From: Ophiura sarsii | Taxonomy: Eukaryota; Echinodermata; Ophiuroidea; Amphilepidida; Ophiuridae | NCBI GenBank assembly: GCA_035610835.1 | Contig: CM069443.1 | Span: 56,747,266-56,811,265, forward strand | DNA length: 64,000 nt | Direction: 5' to 3' | The notes under the pieces: model-generated | Databases searched by the model: none | What the model was told of the DNA's origin: nothing | The model's input: only the letters and a program-made list of their open reading frames with translations | Position numbers and translations under genes: made by a program | Shown here: piece after piece, positions 1 through 12,629 of the stretch | Layout: the number at the start of each line of letters is the position of its first letter | Position numbering within the stretch: position 1 is the first letter of the stretch

Positions 1-219
1 AGTCATTACGTAAAACGAACAAACTCCGCGGTAACGACTAACGACCATGGGTTTCAATATATGTTGAGGAGTTCGATTTCTAAAAGATGTCGTCAAGTAG
101 TATTCTTTTGTTGACGGTGGATGTTTACAATAGGTCTAACTAACCGTTATATTTATGAGATATGAAGCCTGCCCAGTCCTGTCTGATAAGTCCATGGTGC
201 AAACAAACCAGCTCCCAGA

Positions 220-589
220 TTAAAGGTAGATGACCCGATCACATTTTCGTAACACAGAATTATTTCAAACATACGGAGATTTTCATATCATATGAAAGCT
301 CGTATTTTTCTCATCATCATACTGAAATTTGACGGCCTACATCGGTATGATTACGGAGAAATCGATGAAATAACGTCGAATTACCGCGAATGGTGGTAAC
401 CACCGATATAGTTTGTGTACTTCTCAATGGGTAGGCCTACAGTTCACAGCATCTTGTGCGTCTAAAATAAGAACCATTAGAGCTATGCAACTCAAACTTT
501 GGAACACGACTTTTTTAAGGATGACCTTTCGTGTACAATAGAAAACTTCAAGTTGAAAATCGGAATGTGATCGGGTCATCTACCTTTAA
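220..589. mobile_element. Inverted-repeat element with TTAA ends
   Basis: Arms AAAGGTAGATGACCCGATCA at the left and its exact complement at the right (about 25 identical bases each side) enclose unrelated DNA. Both ends abut TTAA (220-223 and 586-589), as for piggyBac-type target duplications, though TA alone cannot be excluded. No open frame of note inside. Confidence 0.7.
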
Positions 590-1305
590 TTTGAGCTTTT
601 CTAAATAATGCGCACATTTTTCTAGCAACACTGTTACTGTGTTGACAGTGCAGTGTTTACATGGCGCGCCATAACTTAACTGTGTAGTCAATGAATGACA
701 AATTCTCGACATGGAGGGACTCCCCTTGTAAACAAACACCTCACGTCCAATTAAATCATTATGGTCTAATTCGCCCGGCCCAGGCGCTATCCTCAACACA
801 TCTCTCGTCCAATCAAAGCCATCGACACGGGTGAATGGTATACAAAGCTTCACTGTCACACTTCTCGTTCAACCAATATAACCGTATGAGAGTGTCATTT
901 GGCTGGACCCGTTCGATAATTATACCGATTTGGTCACGGTTTCCTGAACCAAGTGACTCGAAGTCATAACGTACTTGGAATATTGATTTTGAATTCAGGC
1001 TATAAGAGCTAGCTATCGTGATAGCTAGCACAAAAAGTCAAAAGAAGAACAATGATTAGTGATTATACTGAAGGTGGATTGAAAATGGTACATCTGCCAT
1101 CTTTCTTGAACTCGCTGAAAGTTTCGTGGATTAAACGGGTTACAAATGACTCGATAGCAAAATATACCTTAACATGAATTTCATTTGAATGATTTGAAAT
1201 TAAATATTCTAAAGTATAACAGTCCGGGGTAACAGTAGCTATAGCAATAATTAAATGAAAGATGTATTGCACAACTTTATAATATGTCAACATTCTATCA
1301 CAACC
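590..1305. other. Non-coding stretch, nothing recognised
   Basis: Short minus-strand open frames occur at 548-859, 813-1031 and 1063-1347. None shows a recognisable domain, splice structure or start context, and the first overlaps the end of a MITE. A small palindrome (AGCTAGCTATCGTGATAGCTAGC) lies near 1008-1030. Confidence 0.4.
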
Positions 1306-1308
1306 TAA

Positions 1309-1690
1309 GGGGGCTATCATTTTCTTCGGGAGGGGGCGGGGGGTCACAAATATGTTAATGGCCGTTGTTAATAAATTTATGACCCCCCTATCCGATACAA
1401 AATAATTTTATGACCCCCCCCCCCCGGCCTATCGAAGTTAGATTTTTTTATGACTAAAATAGCAAATAATGACAAAATAAACAGGAAAGGTGTTGTAAAT
1501 ATGTACATTTATAAGGGATATGCTTAGATGAATGCGCGCGAAGCGCGAAAAAAATTGCCGTTTTGAAATTTTAGAATCAGAATTGCTACACAAAATTATA
1601 ACCCCCCCATTTTAAGATTTTACAAAATTATGACCCCCTCCCCCCACCATATTTGTGACCCACCCCCTCCCGAAGAAAATGACAGCCCCC
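1309..1690. mobile_element. Harbinger-like MITE, TSD TAA
   Basis: Inverted termini GGGGGCTATCATTTTCTTCG and its near-perfect complement, continuing GGAGGGGG, enclose 382 bases with several G/C runs. TAA is duplicated at 1306-1308 and 1691-1693. The element directly abuts the LINE 3' fragment to its right. Confidence 0.8.
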
Positions 1691-1693
1691 TAA

Positions 1694-2176
1694 TAGTAGT
1701 ATGACTCAGTGGAAGACTTAAGGCACTTCTTATTTACATGTAGATCACTGAATGAGATATGGGTCGAGGAATATCTCAAACTCGAAAATAACCTATGCAA
1801 CAATGGTTTTAGTGATGTTTGGTTGGAATTTATTATCAGTAATCTGGACTCAAAATTGTATATAATGCTTGGTATTTCAATTAATATCACCACGCCTTAC
1901 ATACACACTAAAGAAACCCGTTCTGCATATGTTATCCTTGACCAATTCTGCAAATCATACCTTAAACGTGCGTGGGCTGTTAGATGTAATATCATGAACT
2001 CAAAGTGAGTCTTTTTATTGAGACTATTGTATACGTGACTATATAACAATTATTAACATGATTAATGTTCTTTCGTTTTGTCAATTATTGTATGTATAAT
2101 TATATTATATGAACGCACCGTCGGGTAGACGAGTGCCACTGTTGTAAAAGTGTATGTTCAAATAAATAAATAAATA
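1694..2176 (+). pseudogene. LINE 3' end fragment (RT C-terminal region and tail)
   Basis: Translation from about 1700 to 2008 gives EDLRHFLFTCRSLNEIW and about 80 further residues before a stop. The H-x-x-x-C...W spacing resembles the zinc-binding C-terminal region of non-LTR retrotransposon reverse transcriptases. It is followed by an AT-rich 3' UTR and a short AATA-repeat tail ending at about 2176, as in LINEs with simple-repeat tails. The 5' side is missing, since stops lie in frame immediately upstream next to the MITE. It is a truncated, inactive copy. Confidence 0.55.
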
Positions 2177-3328
2177 TGGCTGAGAACAAAGTCAGCTATG
2201 AATGTAGATGAAATAGATTATCCGAGTCAAGAAATTGTATGGAACAATACGTGTGTTCAATGCTCTGGAAACACATTGTATTTTACAGATTGGATTAACG
2301 CTGGGTTTGTCAGTATGTCAAGCTTATAATTATATGATGAAAATAATGCATTTCTATCTATGTCAGAAATAAGTAAGAAAATTAAAAGGCCTGGAGGAAT
2401 TATACTACAATATATAACAATAAAATCAGCAGTCCCAAAAAACTGGAAAAAAAGAATCAAGCCAAACAAAACTGTTAAACATACGATTGGTCTTGATCAA
2501 TTCTGCTTTCCTGCCAATAGAAAAATGTAATTCTAAAACTGTGCGTAGCATATTGATATCAAAAACAACAGTTAGACCAATAAGTGAACGTTTTTGGGAG
2601 ACAAAATTCCCCAACTATGTTTTTCAGTGGAGTGATATGGAGAAATGCAACATGTTCAATAAAGAAGCCAAACTGGTAACTATGAATTGGAAAATACTTT
2701 GCAATATTTATCCGACTAGAATCTTACTACTTAAAATGAGTAAAGCTAACAATGATTTATGTGAAACATGTATACGAAAAGGAGTATCTGGAACATTTTT
2801 TCTTTCATTGCAAGAATATAAGAAAAGTATGGTTAGAAATTAATACAATACTCTCTGACGTAACAGGAAAAAAAGTAAAAGTGTCTGTGACAGATATTCT
2901 TTTTGGTTATTTTAAGGGTAACAAGAAAATGTAATAATGTAAGCAATACGATTATTTTTGTGACCAAAATGTGCATTAGCAAGTTTAAATACGGAAAGCA
3001 TCCAAATGTTGTTGCGTTATTATTGCATGAGCTCAGAGTTAGACGACTGACATAAATATTGGAATTAAGTAGCTTGTAGTCATATTACTATACAATTTGA
3101 AAACATGATAACTTATTATTCAACATTAGCATGAATACGTCTCGCATGGCATTTCTCAAATAAGTTAAGATATACATTGTAAATCAGTTTTAAGATAGAT
3201 CAAGTAAGTAAGTGTTTATAATGATGAATAGAAATTATGCTATATGTTAATGTAAAAGTTTGAATGTATGTACAAATGTAATATTGATAAGTGGCGATAA
3301 ATAAATACAAAAGATAAAAATTAAAAAA
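2177..3328 (+). pseudogene. Decayed L1-like non-LTR retrotransposon 3' region
   Basis: Frames between about 2195 and 2934 read as consecutive parts of a reverse transcriptase C-terminus: IVWNNTCVQCSGNTLYFTDW, IKSAVPKNWKKRIK, FWETKFPNYVFQW, NWKILCNIYPTRILLLKM, then a zinc-knuckle-like DLCETC...EHFFFHC...VW. They are broken by a stop near 2326 and by frame changes near 2480 and 2790, so the copy is dead. After the last stop (2934) about 390 bases of AT-rich 3' UTR end in AAATAAATAC and A-rich tail near 3328. Assignment to the L1/Tx1 side of the LINEs is by motif resemblance only. Confidence 0.6.
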
Positions 3329-4779
3329 ACTGGTCAGCTCGAAAAAGTTCCGAGACCATCTTAAGGCGTTTCACCCGTACGTTTCACCCGTACGCGATAC
3401 CAGTATCTATAGCACTGCAGCAGTGTCACAGTGATTGGTAGGTATGAGCTGACCACCAGTAAACGCAATCTGTTGGATGTCCTCGCGTTAAAGTACGCGG
3501 TTACGACTTTCCCCATAGACAAACTACTAGACCGATTACGCATTCCAACGTTTATCATTAGCCTTTATAGAAGCAGTTTGTATCTTAGAAGTAACAAGAA
3601 GGTATTTACAAAAAACTGGTCAACATCCTAAAATGAAATTAACAGACGACACAAAGGAAATATGAAAAGAAGATTTAGACAGTATATGATGTATTTTAAC
3701 AAAAAAAACTCCTTGTTTTAATGCTGGGCCCACTTTTCTCTCTGAAACCCTCCATCGTCTGACTCATTTATTCTATCCCATGAGGCCCCACCTGTGTATC
3801 TCAACATTTGATGAGGTCGGGTTGAAATTAACCCGACTAAAAAAACTAAGAATGTTTTAAGGTAATTTATATGGACATGCAATAGAACAAAAATGGTCCC
3901 AAATCTGTCCAGAATTAACGTTATCTCTTGAGACATTTTATTTGTTCCCACAATATAATGAGATCTACCAGTGACCCTTGCCATGAAACGACCTCGTGTG
4001 CCGGCCAGAAACGCACGTGCATGTGTTGCATAATACCAATTACGACTGTTTCAAGTCCTTATGGTTACAGCGGTTTATGTTGGCGTATGATAGTCACAGC
4101 ATGGTCACAGCGAGATCGCGCGCGACAAGATTGGATTGGCATAGGACCGCTGTACTGGTATCAAATGAATGGTGGTACCGGTAGACAAGAGGTGTGTGGT
4201 GGGGGGAGAAAATAAGGACTTGATTTCAAGTCTATAATCAATATAGTAAACACGACGAATGTCGCAGATTTTGCAAAACTCTATCATTTGTTTTATATTA
4301 TTTAAACCATTTCTCCACAATTGTAACAACATATGTGACCAGTCGCGTCGAAAAGGACATGTTGTCGGCAAACACAGTTTTGAGATAGAGGCCAATGTAT
4401 TTTGAGAAATATAAAGAAAATAATAGAAAAAGATATGCTTCTTCAAATCATATCTTGTGATTACAAAGTCTGATTACCTTCAACATGGTATCATTTCAAA
4501 GCTTAAAATGTGCTCTTTCAAGTCATACCAATAACTCAGATTTGACTCTGGCCTCCAACATGTCCATTTTGATGTGACGGGTCACATATGTGTTCATATT
4601 TTCATATCCAGATCTAATATACATTTTAAAGACATCTGTGTACAAATACTGATTCAAGATACATGAAAGCAATTCATAGACTCTACCACAAGGCCTGAAT
4701 CTGAATTCAAATGTCAACATCCCAGGATGTTGACAAAAACATGAGTATTGTGGCAAGTGTGAGATGAATTATAGTCTGC
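3329..4779. other. Non-coding stretch, nothing firm
   Basis: A direct repeat of GTTTCACCCGTAC lies at about 3368-3393. Several 60-115-codon open frames on both strands (3431-3631, 3718-3984, 3928-4215, 4105-4446, 4523-4756) overlap one another and match no family I can name. Confidence 0.35.
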
Positions 4780-4782
4780 TTA

Positions 4783-5638
4783 GGGACCGTTCATTATTTA
4801 TGGTGGGGGGCGGGTTGGGACAAATTCGAAACTCGTATGTCAAAATTACCTACACCCCCCCTACAGCTGAAACTGAAAATTACATGACCCCCCTACTAAC
4901 CAATAGCTTTTTACACAACCCCCCCCCCCCCCCCCCCCCCCTCAAAATCAACTTGTCACATACTTAGGGATGTATTTTTCTTTTGTCCATGATTCGTTGG
5001 TTGTGCCCTCTAAACGGCCAATAATTTAATGACTAACTACATTGCGAGCGTAGCGAGGCGGACAATTGTCAAATATTTATACATTTTGGGTGGTTTTGTG
5101 AGTCTTTATAACCCGAAAAAATGTTAGAACATCCTGACAAAAACATATGAAATATTCTACTTTTGTGAGCTTTGGTGCAGAGCTGAGAGTGAGACGAGGT
5201 GAAAAGCATGCAAATTAACATGTTATTATACACCCCATGGCTCTGATGTGATGTTTTCAACCATTGATGATTATATAGGTGTTTTTCCAACAGATCGTCC
5301 GAGCAGGGCGTGCACAAAAAGATTTGATGTCCAAAAGTAGTCTCATCATAGCCTACATGTTTTGAAGTTGAAAGGTCGTAAGAAAATGTGCGCGAAGCGC
5401 AGAAAAAAAATGGCATTTACACTCCAAAATAGCCTCTAAAATCACCCCAATCACCACCATCTTTATAGTTGAAAAAAAGTTACACAACCCCCCCTGTTTA
5501 AGAATGAAAAGTCACATAGCCCCCCCCCCCCTATTTCAACATATGAAAGTTACATGACCCCCCTATATTCCCTCCCCCCCGCCCCCCCCCCCCCCCCCCC
5601 CCCCCCGCCCCTCCACCAGCATAATAATGAACGGTCCC
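4783..5638 (+). mobile_element. Harbinger-like element family 1, copy A, TSD TTA
   Basis: Ends GGGACCGTTCATTATT and AATAATGAACGGTCCC are perfect inverses. TTA is duplicated at 4780-4782 and 5639-5641. 856 bases, with long C runs near both ends. It is homologous over its length to the element at 36543-37427, which lies in the opposite orientation. No intact transposase frame is present, so it is a non-autonomous copy. Confidence 0.85.
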
Positions 5639-5751
5639 TTATGTTGACTAAACTCAGTTTGTGGTATTTCATTTGTGCAAGTGTTTTGAGATATTCTAAA
5701 CTTTTATATGGGGTGAATTAATCAATGTAACCTGCGCACCTCAAAGTATCA

Positions 5752-5861
5752 TACTGTAAACACTAACTGTGTCCATATTTAAGCAACAAATTTTGCATTT
5801 ACATTATGTAATACTCCAAAATTTGTTGCATAAATATGGACACAGTTAAGTGTTTACAGTA
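5752..5861. repeat. Short hairpin (MITE-like)
   Basis: Arms of about 45 bases (TACTGTAAACACTAACTGTG on the left, its complement on the right with one-base differences) surround a ~20-base loop. TA at each tip fits a TA-targeting element, but no unambiguous target duplication is seen. Confidence 0.55.
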
Positions 5862-5914
5862 TCTGTGGATACTCTGAGGAGCGCAGGCCCATTTTTGGGT
5901 TTTCGGTCCCGGTC

Positions 5915-6135
5915 TGTGGTTGATACAGAACCATTTTTGGTTTTCAATTACAAGAACCTTTTTTGAAGGTTCTATGAGGGTTCTATAAAAAAAAGTTCTT
6001 GAAAATTGTCGTAGAACCAAAAATGGTTCTGTATCACCTAAAAATAGTTCTGCATGTATCACGTTTGGGGAACTATATTGGTTCTTTAAAGAACCTTTAA
6101 CGGTTCTCCTGGCTGGACAAAAAAGGGTTCTTTAA
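5915..6135. repeat. Cluster of GGTTCT/AGAACC palindromes
   Basis: The hexamer AGAACC and its complement recur about ten times, arranged as nested inverted repeats. The outer pair is ATACAGAACCATTTTTGG and its complement near 6015-6035. Likely the body of a small foldback element; ends not determined. Confidence 0.45.
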
Positions 6136-6368
6136 TTACATAGAATGTATATATATAACAATGTGATGGTAATTTTTAGTAGTATATGGTAGTTGATTTT
6201 GAGGCCATATTGGATTTTTGAGCGGCCATATTGGATTTTGTTGTCGATGCGGTTATCAAGTCACATCAGTTATTGTAAACTTTCAAAATATCTTAGGGTC
6301 AAGACCAGACGTTCCCTACACTGAAAGCCAAACTGGAGTCAGGGTTACTCTATAAAGGGTCCAGCCTA

Positions 6369-6526
6369 CATGTGACTCTATGTCAATATTGACTCTGTTT
6401 GGAGAGTCACATGACTCCCTTGGAGAGTCAACATTTACTGACTCCTTTGGAGAGTCATGATGCATGACTCTTCAAGGGAGTCTTGTGACTCTTCACATGG
6501 AGTCAATATTGACATAGAGTCACATG
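6369..6526. repeat. Palindrome ending at the assembly gap
   Basis: CATGTGACTCTATGTCAATA and onward at 6369 is mirrored by the exact complement ending at 6526, the last base before the Ns. Between them AGAGTCA and its complement repeat several times. The arms span about 27 bases each, with further internal inverted copies. Confidence 0.7.
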
Positions 6527-6626
6527 NNNNNNNNNNNNNNNNNNNNNNNNNNNNNNNNNNNNNNNNNNNNNNNNNNNNNNNNNNNNNNNNNNNNNNNNNN
6601 NNNNNNNNNNNNNNNNNNNNNNNNNN
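6527..6626. other. Assembly gap, 100 Ns
   Basis: Exactly 100 Ns, the usual placeholder for a gap of unknown size. Any frame running through it is meaningless. Confidence 0.98.
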
Positions 6627-6645
6627 CCATACTGCCCAGCTTAGG

Positions 6646-6946
6646 CAGTAGCTAGGATATTTTTCAGGGGGGCGAGATTTTCGAAATTTTCGTAAAAGGT
6701 TGCCCCATTTTTGCTTGCAGTCAGCTCAGAAAATTTGAGAGGGGGGGGGGGGGGTTAAGGCATGTTTTAAATAAACAAAACGCGCTCGAAAAATGATCCA
6801 TGTAAGTTGTCATACTGCCTATAGGCCTACACACTACATCCGGAGAATGGGACGGGGCACAATAGGGCTTGGGGCGGGGCACAAAGGGCGATTGAAGGGT
6901 TTTTAATATTTGTTTTCCCCATAACCACCCCCCTAGCTACGCTACT
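6646..6946. mobile_element. hAT-like MITE with CAGTAGC ends
   Basis: Left end CAGTAGCTAGGAT and right end CTAGCTACGCTACTG are imperfect inverses enclosing about 300 bases with G and C runs. This type of terminus (CAGTRGCGTAGC) is common in hAT elements. No clear 8-base target duplication remains. Confidence 0.45.
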
Positions 6947-9894
6947 GGCGGTGGGGGCCTTTGGGGCTCAAGCCCCCCCCCCCCCCCCCCCCCCCGGATC
7001 CCCAGAAGTGATAATGAAAATGTGTTCGGAATTCCTAGAAATTATAAGTACGCTGATGCTTTAAAACCATCCCAGCTGCCCAGGTCCAGTATTTTGGCAT
7101 CGGTAATGAAGAGTTTACGGTAAAAAGCTCCTGGTTAACAGGGGATTATATACATCTAAGTTTCAGCTGTAGGGGCTATAAGGGCCCGTCGTTCGAAATA
7201 AGTGCAATGATCCGGTCACCGGTTGTCCAAACTATCACATTATATGCTGATGGCCCACCAGTTTGTCCTGGCGCTGTTTCCGACTAGGCCAGGAGGACGG
7301 CACTCAAAAGCCTTCTAGTTAACGACATAATTTTTTAAGAGTACTACCAGGAGTTATTGGTATGAAATTAAAGCAGACCGTTTGTAGTATACTTAAGCGA
7401 AGTCTGCAATATTTAGCATATGTCGAAAATGCACTTTTTGTCCAATTTATAGTCAATTTAACGTTTTTTTTCTTTAAAAATGTATTTTCCCCAATTTTAC
7501 AATAAAACACTAACGGTAATGCTTGGGATTTATTGGTTTCCTGGACATTGAAGTGAACAAACAGGTGTATTGAAATAATTATAATTTCAAATATTATTTG
7601 ACACATATAATACCTAATTTGCATAATTTATGCACGATAAAGCGGGTTTTGACATTTTGCATCACTTGCCGTTTTAATTGACACGCAGGAATCCGAAGAA
7701 ACATGGTAATATCTATGTTTAATTGAAAGATGTGAATGTTAGCTATCTTCAGGTGAAATCTGAATAGCATTGATAAAGTTATATCGCGTGTACATAGCAT
7801 TATAAATTGTCATCAATTTACCTTATATTGAGAAATAAAGTCTTACAAATGTAATGCGACTCAACCAGTACTGCTACGTGTATGCAATACCATAAGCTCA
7901 GTGTTGTGTCTTTTGTTCAAAAGAAAGAGTTCTATTGATTCGAACTCACGTCGCTCATATATTCGTCGTGTAGTAGTCTTGTTAGCCAGTCGGCATTACC
8001 ATTTACCACGAATATAATAATACTATCACGAAGACTGTGATGTAATTGAATTGTTATTCGGCAAACAAAAACGATGTTACCCTAGGTTTATTTTTTTAAT
8101 GAAATATATATCAAATAAGCTTAATGGATCACTATGTCGCTTTATTATTTTATTAGGCCTTTTTAAAATCTTTTCAAAGATACTTTGATTGTCGTGGAAC
8201 TGACAGTCTGTGAAGTGATGAACCATTTATGGATGAACCAACACTATTATGTAAAAATCTGAAAAACGGGCTAAGTTGATCCTTGTTACCCTACATAAAT
8301 ACACATGTAGGTCAGGTTTTGTGACTCTTTAGGTACATGTAGGTATAGTGAATTGTTGTTTTATTAAATGTATGCGTAGTGGCTTGTCAGTGAATGCCTT
8401 CGGTTCATTGCAAGTCTCTCATGCCTAAAGGATCCAGATGTAAAAGAAACTGCGTCTAATTGTTATATGGAAGTTATTACAGTTTTCTTTCTCCGAAAGG
8501 GACCGTGATCCGTCCTCATCATTGATATGATAACCGGCAGGCATTTCGATTATACTGCTGTCAAAGTGTGATCAAGATCGTTACAATTATATCATGAAAT
8601 GATATATAATATGAACATATTTTTCCGGGCCCTCAAAGTTACCTTTTCATTCATAGAAAAAATAATTTGTGACCTATATTTTTGTATGATATTCGAACGA
8701 TAAATTTGATCATAGCATATACTTTGTTGATATAGGGTATATTAATACAGTATATGAACATGTCTAAAACAAACAACCAACTTGCATTACAATACGCCCA
8801 TCATCATACACCATGACAATGATGACATGGTACTTCTAATATTAAATAATGAATATGAAAGCCAGAAAATTTGCCTTCAAGAAGCATTGTATGAATTAAA
8901 CTGGATCCATATTTTTACCTTACCTTGACAATCTGATGACACTTAATGAATGAAAATGTTTTCAGTATTATTTGATGCCTACTTTTCAATATAGCCTAAT
9001 TATGATTATGTGTTTCTTCGTGATGGACACTCCATTGCTAAGCTCCTGATCCCAAAGGTATAACATTTGATCAACTTCCTAAAGGTCTAATGAACCCCAT
9101 CTGGACGAGCGACCATACATGTACGTATTCAAAGTTCCCCCAACAACAATTTCATGACAGGACGCGACGATATGTGACACAAAATATATATAACATTTGT
9201 GAGGAATATTCTCAATATCTCCGACATGTCTTTTTTCAGATGAAACTGTTGGTTTTCATCACGTTCATGGTATTTCAAAATACCGTAGTCCATCTCTCGT
9301 CCATATCAAATTCTAATTCGTTTAATGGTTAAGGTGGTAGGTCAACTAGCTATCCATTAACTGTTCAAAACTATTCCTGCAAACAAATAATTATCAAATA
9401 TGGGGTAAATGTGATGTAATAATTTAGTGGTCCTTATTAACAGGGCGTCGTATTAAACATGGAAATTAAGCTAATGGTGCTAAGACAAACCGAAATGTCG
9501 ATATTTTTACAACACTTTAAGGACTCTTTTAGTAAAAAAAAGATAAAAATACCACATTTTTTAAATAATCGAATAGCAAAACAAAAACCATAAAAAGAAT
9601 GGGGCGGTAGCCATAAAAGCTCAAGAAATCTCGCGATTATTTTTGTGAATTCGGTATTTCAAAATATACCATCAACATGATCAAAGCGACACACACAATA
9701 CATAGCGAAACATTAACATCATTTCTTCTTGAGGTTGATACATGTTCAAATTAAGGTGATGGAAAATATATGAAAATGGTGTAAAAATACCTTAACCAAA
9801 GTCAAATACTGATAAATTAACACTTTTTTATGCTAACACGGAGCGGAAAGTATAGGCTTACAATAAATTAATATCATATACCTGCATATATATA
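6947..9894. other. AT-rich non-coding stretch
   Basis: Apart from a 25-base C run near 6974-6995, I see no repeats with clear ends, RNA genes or convincing frames. The 80-codon frame at 9090-9332 ends with a hydrophobic segment after an internal Met (MKLLVFITFMVF) but has no splice or family support. Confidence 0.4.
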
Positions 9895-9895
9895 C

Positions 9896-10107
9896 AGGGT
9901 GAGTCAAAATATTCAGCTCCCGATTTCACTGATTTCTTAAACGAGTGCAAATACAAACATTTATATGTTTAATGAAATGCCCAGCGAGAACACATGGTTA
10001 TATAGCTATAACCTAAATTTTATTTCGTTCAAATTGATTATTCCAAACGAGAGATATGAGCTTTCTCCTAAATTCTGTGAAATTCAACTTCTGTTCCGAC
10101 ATCGTCC
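9896..10107 (+). mobile_element. Mariner-like element, left end only
   Basis: TACAGGGTGAGTCAAAAT at 9894 matches the first bases of the complete mariner-like element at 39106. The matching right end was not found nearby. The sequence is interrupted at 10117 by a separate insertion and resumes after 10807. Its right limit is unknown. Confidence 0.4.
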
Positions 10108-10116
10108 AAGTAAAGG

Positions 10117-10798
10117 GGGTTGGTACATTTGGTGACCCCACTTGTCTGACCCGACTTTTCTGACCCTACTTATTTTGAATTTTAGAATCAATAAACATAT
10201 GTTATTTGGTATCAACATCTTCCGAGTAACAATTATAAGATCATTAGCCACTTCTATTACCAGCAAATGGATTTTAAAATGGTAAATATGAACAAGTTCG
10301 CCACCTCGTACGACTTACTCTCATTTTCGTTATGATTATTCTTAGTCTCGTATTGCAGTCGTTTTTGTTGTATTTTTAATACGTCCCGGTTCATTACCTA
10401 TGTGTTTACACGGTAGTCGCTGATAATTTTAAAGTCGCTGATAATTTTAAAGTCGCTGATAATTTTAAAGCGACTGGAACTCAAGTAGTTACTATAATAC
10501 CGCAAGCATGCGCTTCAGGCGAAGATCCATGTGCATCGATTGCATGGGCAGATGGGCAGGAATCCGCGCCGAAGGTCGAGATTATTAACAGCGTGTGTAA
10601 TTCCAATGCATGAACGAGGTGGGGAATAAAAATGCAATAAAATGCATTAAAAACAGGGTTTCTGTTGTCAATTCGTTGTAATATTCATGTATATTACTTG
10701 TCATTGTTACACCGTAACGTTACACGAGAAAAAAAGTGGGGTCAGGTGGGGTCAGAAAAGTCGGGTCAGACAAGTGGGGTCACCAAATGTACCAACCC
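10117..10798. mobile_element. MULE-like MITE, 9-bp TSD AAGTAAAGG
   Basis: Inverted ends GGGTTGGTACATTTGGTGAC and their complement continue for about 48 bases. AAGTAAAGG is duplicated exactly at 10108-10116 and 10799-10807. A 9-base duplication suggests the Mutator superfamily, but the superfamily is inferred from TSD length alone. Internal minus-strand frame 10084-10266 is an artefact of the arm. An 18-bp tandem triplet lies inside (10416-10469). Confidence 0.75.
10416..10469 (+). repeat. 18-bp tandem repeat, 3 copies
   Basis: GTCGCTGATAATTTTAAA occurs three times head to tail without change, inside the MULE-like element. Confidence 0.9.
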
Positions 10799-10807
10799 AA
10801 GTAAAGG

Positions 10808-12626
10808 GATTGTTATGAAACTATAGGTTTTTGCTGATTGAGGTGGGTCACAAGTTGAACATGTTGAAGGAAGAGCTGGACATATTGAATCCAGTTCCAG
10901 ACCATCACACATGACATATTATGAGACGGAAATCCTTCATTTGTTGAGATTAGTGTGATCAAAACGTTTTAAAAACATTAGTTTACTTAATTTGATAAGA
11001 GAAATGAGTGCCTGTATTTACACACAACTCATCAATTACATAGCTAGCTTGTTTGCCAAGAATTCGTTTGGTGTACAATTCTATGTTAAATTTCAATCGT
11101 TCTCGGGCAATAAATAATGGACGTAACAAGCATTATTGAGATAAGCTAAAATAATGTTGACGAAAATATTTGGAAATTATAATTTTAAACTTATTGGTTC
11201 GAGAAAAGAACTGACAGATCTCATTTCTTTTAAACAGTTATTGCGTTATCCCGGTGCGTTATATAACTTATAAGAAAGTGCTTACTTACTTAGGTAGTAT
11301 GAATATTTTTGTGCAATTATGTCATAATATAGCTCAATATGTGCATGCAATGTCGATCTAATTAGGCCTACTCTCTCAAATTCGAACCCGTAATTATGTT
11401 CCGATCACTTTTAGGGGGCTATGATTTTTTCTCACATGAAGATATTTTGATATCAGAAGAATCCCCATAGTGTTCTCATTTTGTCTGTAAAATCTTAGGG
11501 GCCAGAAATGTTCTATCTAGAAATTATGATTAAAACAACAATAGGCAAATATAGATACACTTAGAACATACAGTATCAAAATGTGTATACAAGTTATGTG
11601 AATCATATTCGAGAAAACCAAGAAGAAAATAAAGACTGCTAATTCTTTGAGGATTTTATAAGGGAAGAAAAACAGAAACTAATTCTCCATAGATCTGGTG
11701 ATGATAATAAAATGAAATAGTTATTACGAAGTTTTATCAATATCTTATAACTTTCCAATGAGTCAAAGTGGTTTTCATGTGATGCATCATGTCACAGAGT
11801 ATTATGGTATCTTGTCTTTACTTTTAAAAATATGAGATTTTGACAATGTTAATTGACAGAATATGAATCAATCTTTCGAATGGTCTCATTATACGAAATT
11901 GGAGATGTATAATTTTGCAATAATGAGGAAAAAAGAATATATTTTACAAACTAGTTTGTTCTATATCTCAAAAATAGGCCAATAAGCTGGCAAGATGTAT
12001 GACTTGATGTCTCGCAATATGCTGTTTTATTATAGTTTCACTCTTAAATGTAAGGGAGTGAACACGTGTTTATTATTTTATTATTGTTTTTAAATTAAAT
12101 TTCCAATAAACTGAAATTTGATAAAACAACAATGTGCAACGCAGGAACTCCAACAGCCTAATGTAAATCCTTAAATTATGTAATTCATTGAGATGTTAAA
12201 TGTATTACACTATAACATACACGGTCTTCATGTTAAACATTCAGCTTTATCAATCTCATAATTAAACAGAAAAGGTGTAAATCTTTTCAAATATGATGTA
12301 ATGGCTGATTCAATTTATTAAAAAACCTAATTGAGCCCCAATTGGAATGTTTCTGTTTGACATAATATGTTGTTTACAATAGTATGTCAAAACCAGTTTA
12401 CCACACCTAGACCAGTTTTCCTTTGAAAATATTAATATCGGATACGCGACTAAAAGTATGTGAATCTTACGCAAATCGTGTGGAATTAACATTCATATAT
12501 ACTTTATACAAGTGAACATGGATACTGTGGAACTCAGTAAAATGTTGCAAAATGCTGGTAATCATTGTGTGTAATATTGTAAGCGAAATCATGATGAATT
12601 GATTCTAATGAAATATTGAATAGGCC
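10808..12626. other. AT-rich non-coding stretch
   Basis: No feature with clear ends was found. The only longer frame (12310-12492, minus) shows no recognisable domain. Confidence 0.4.
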
Positions 12627-12629
12627 TAA

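Noticed and set aside
5069..5416. 115-codon minus-strand frame inside a Harbinger-like element
   Set aside because: The related copy at 36543-37427 does not keep the frame intact; similarity is explained by DNA homology.
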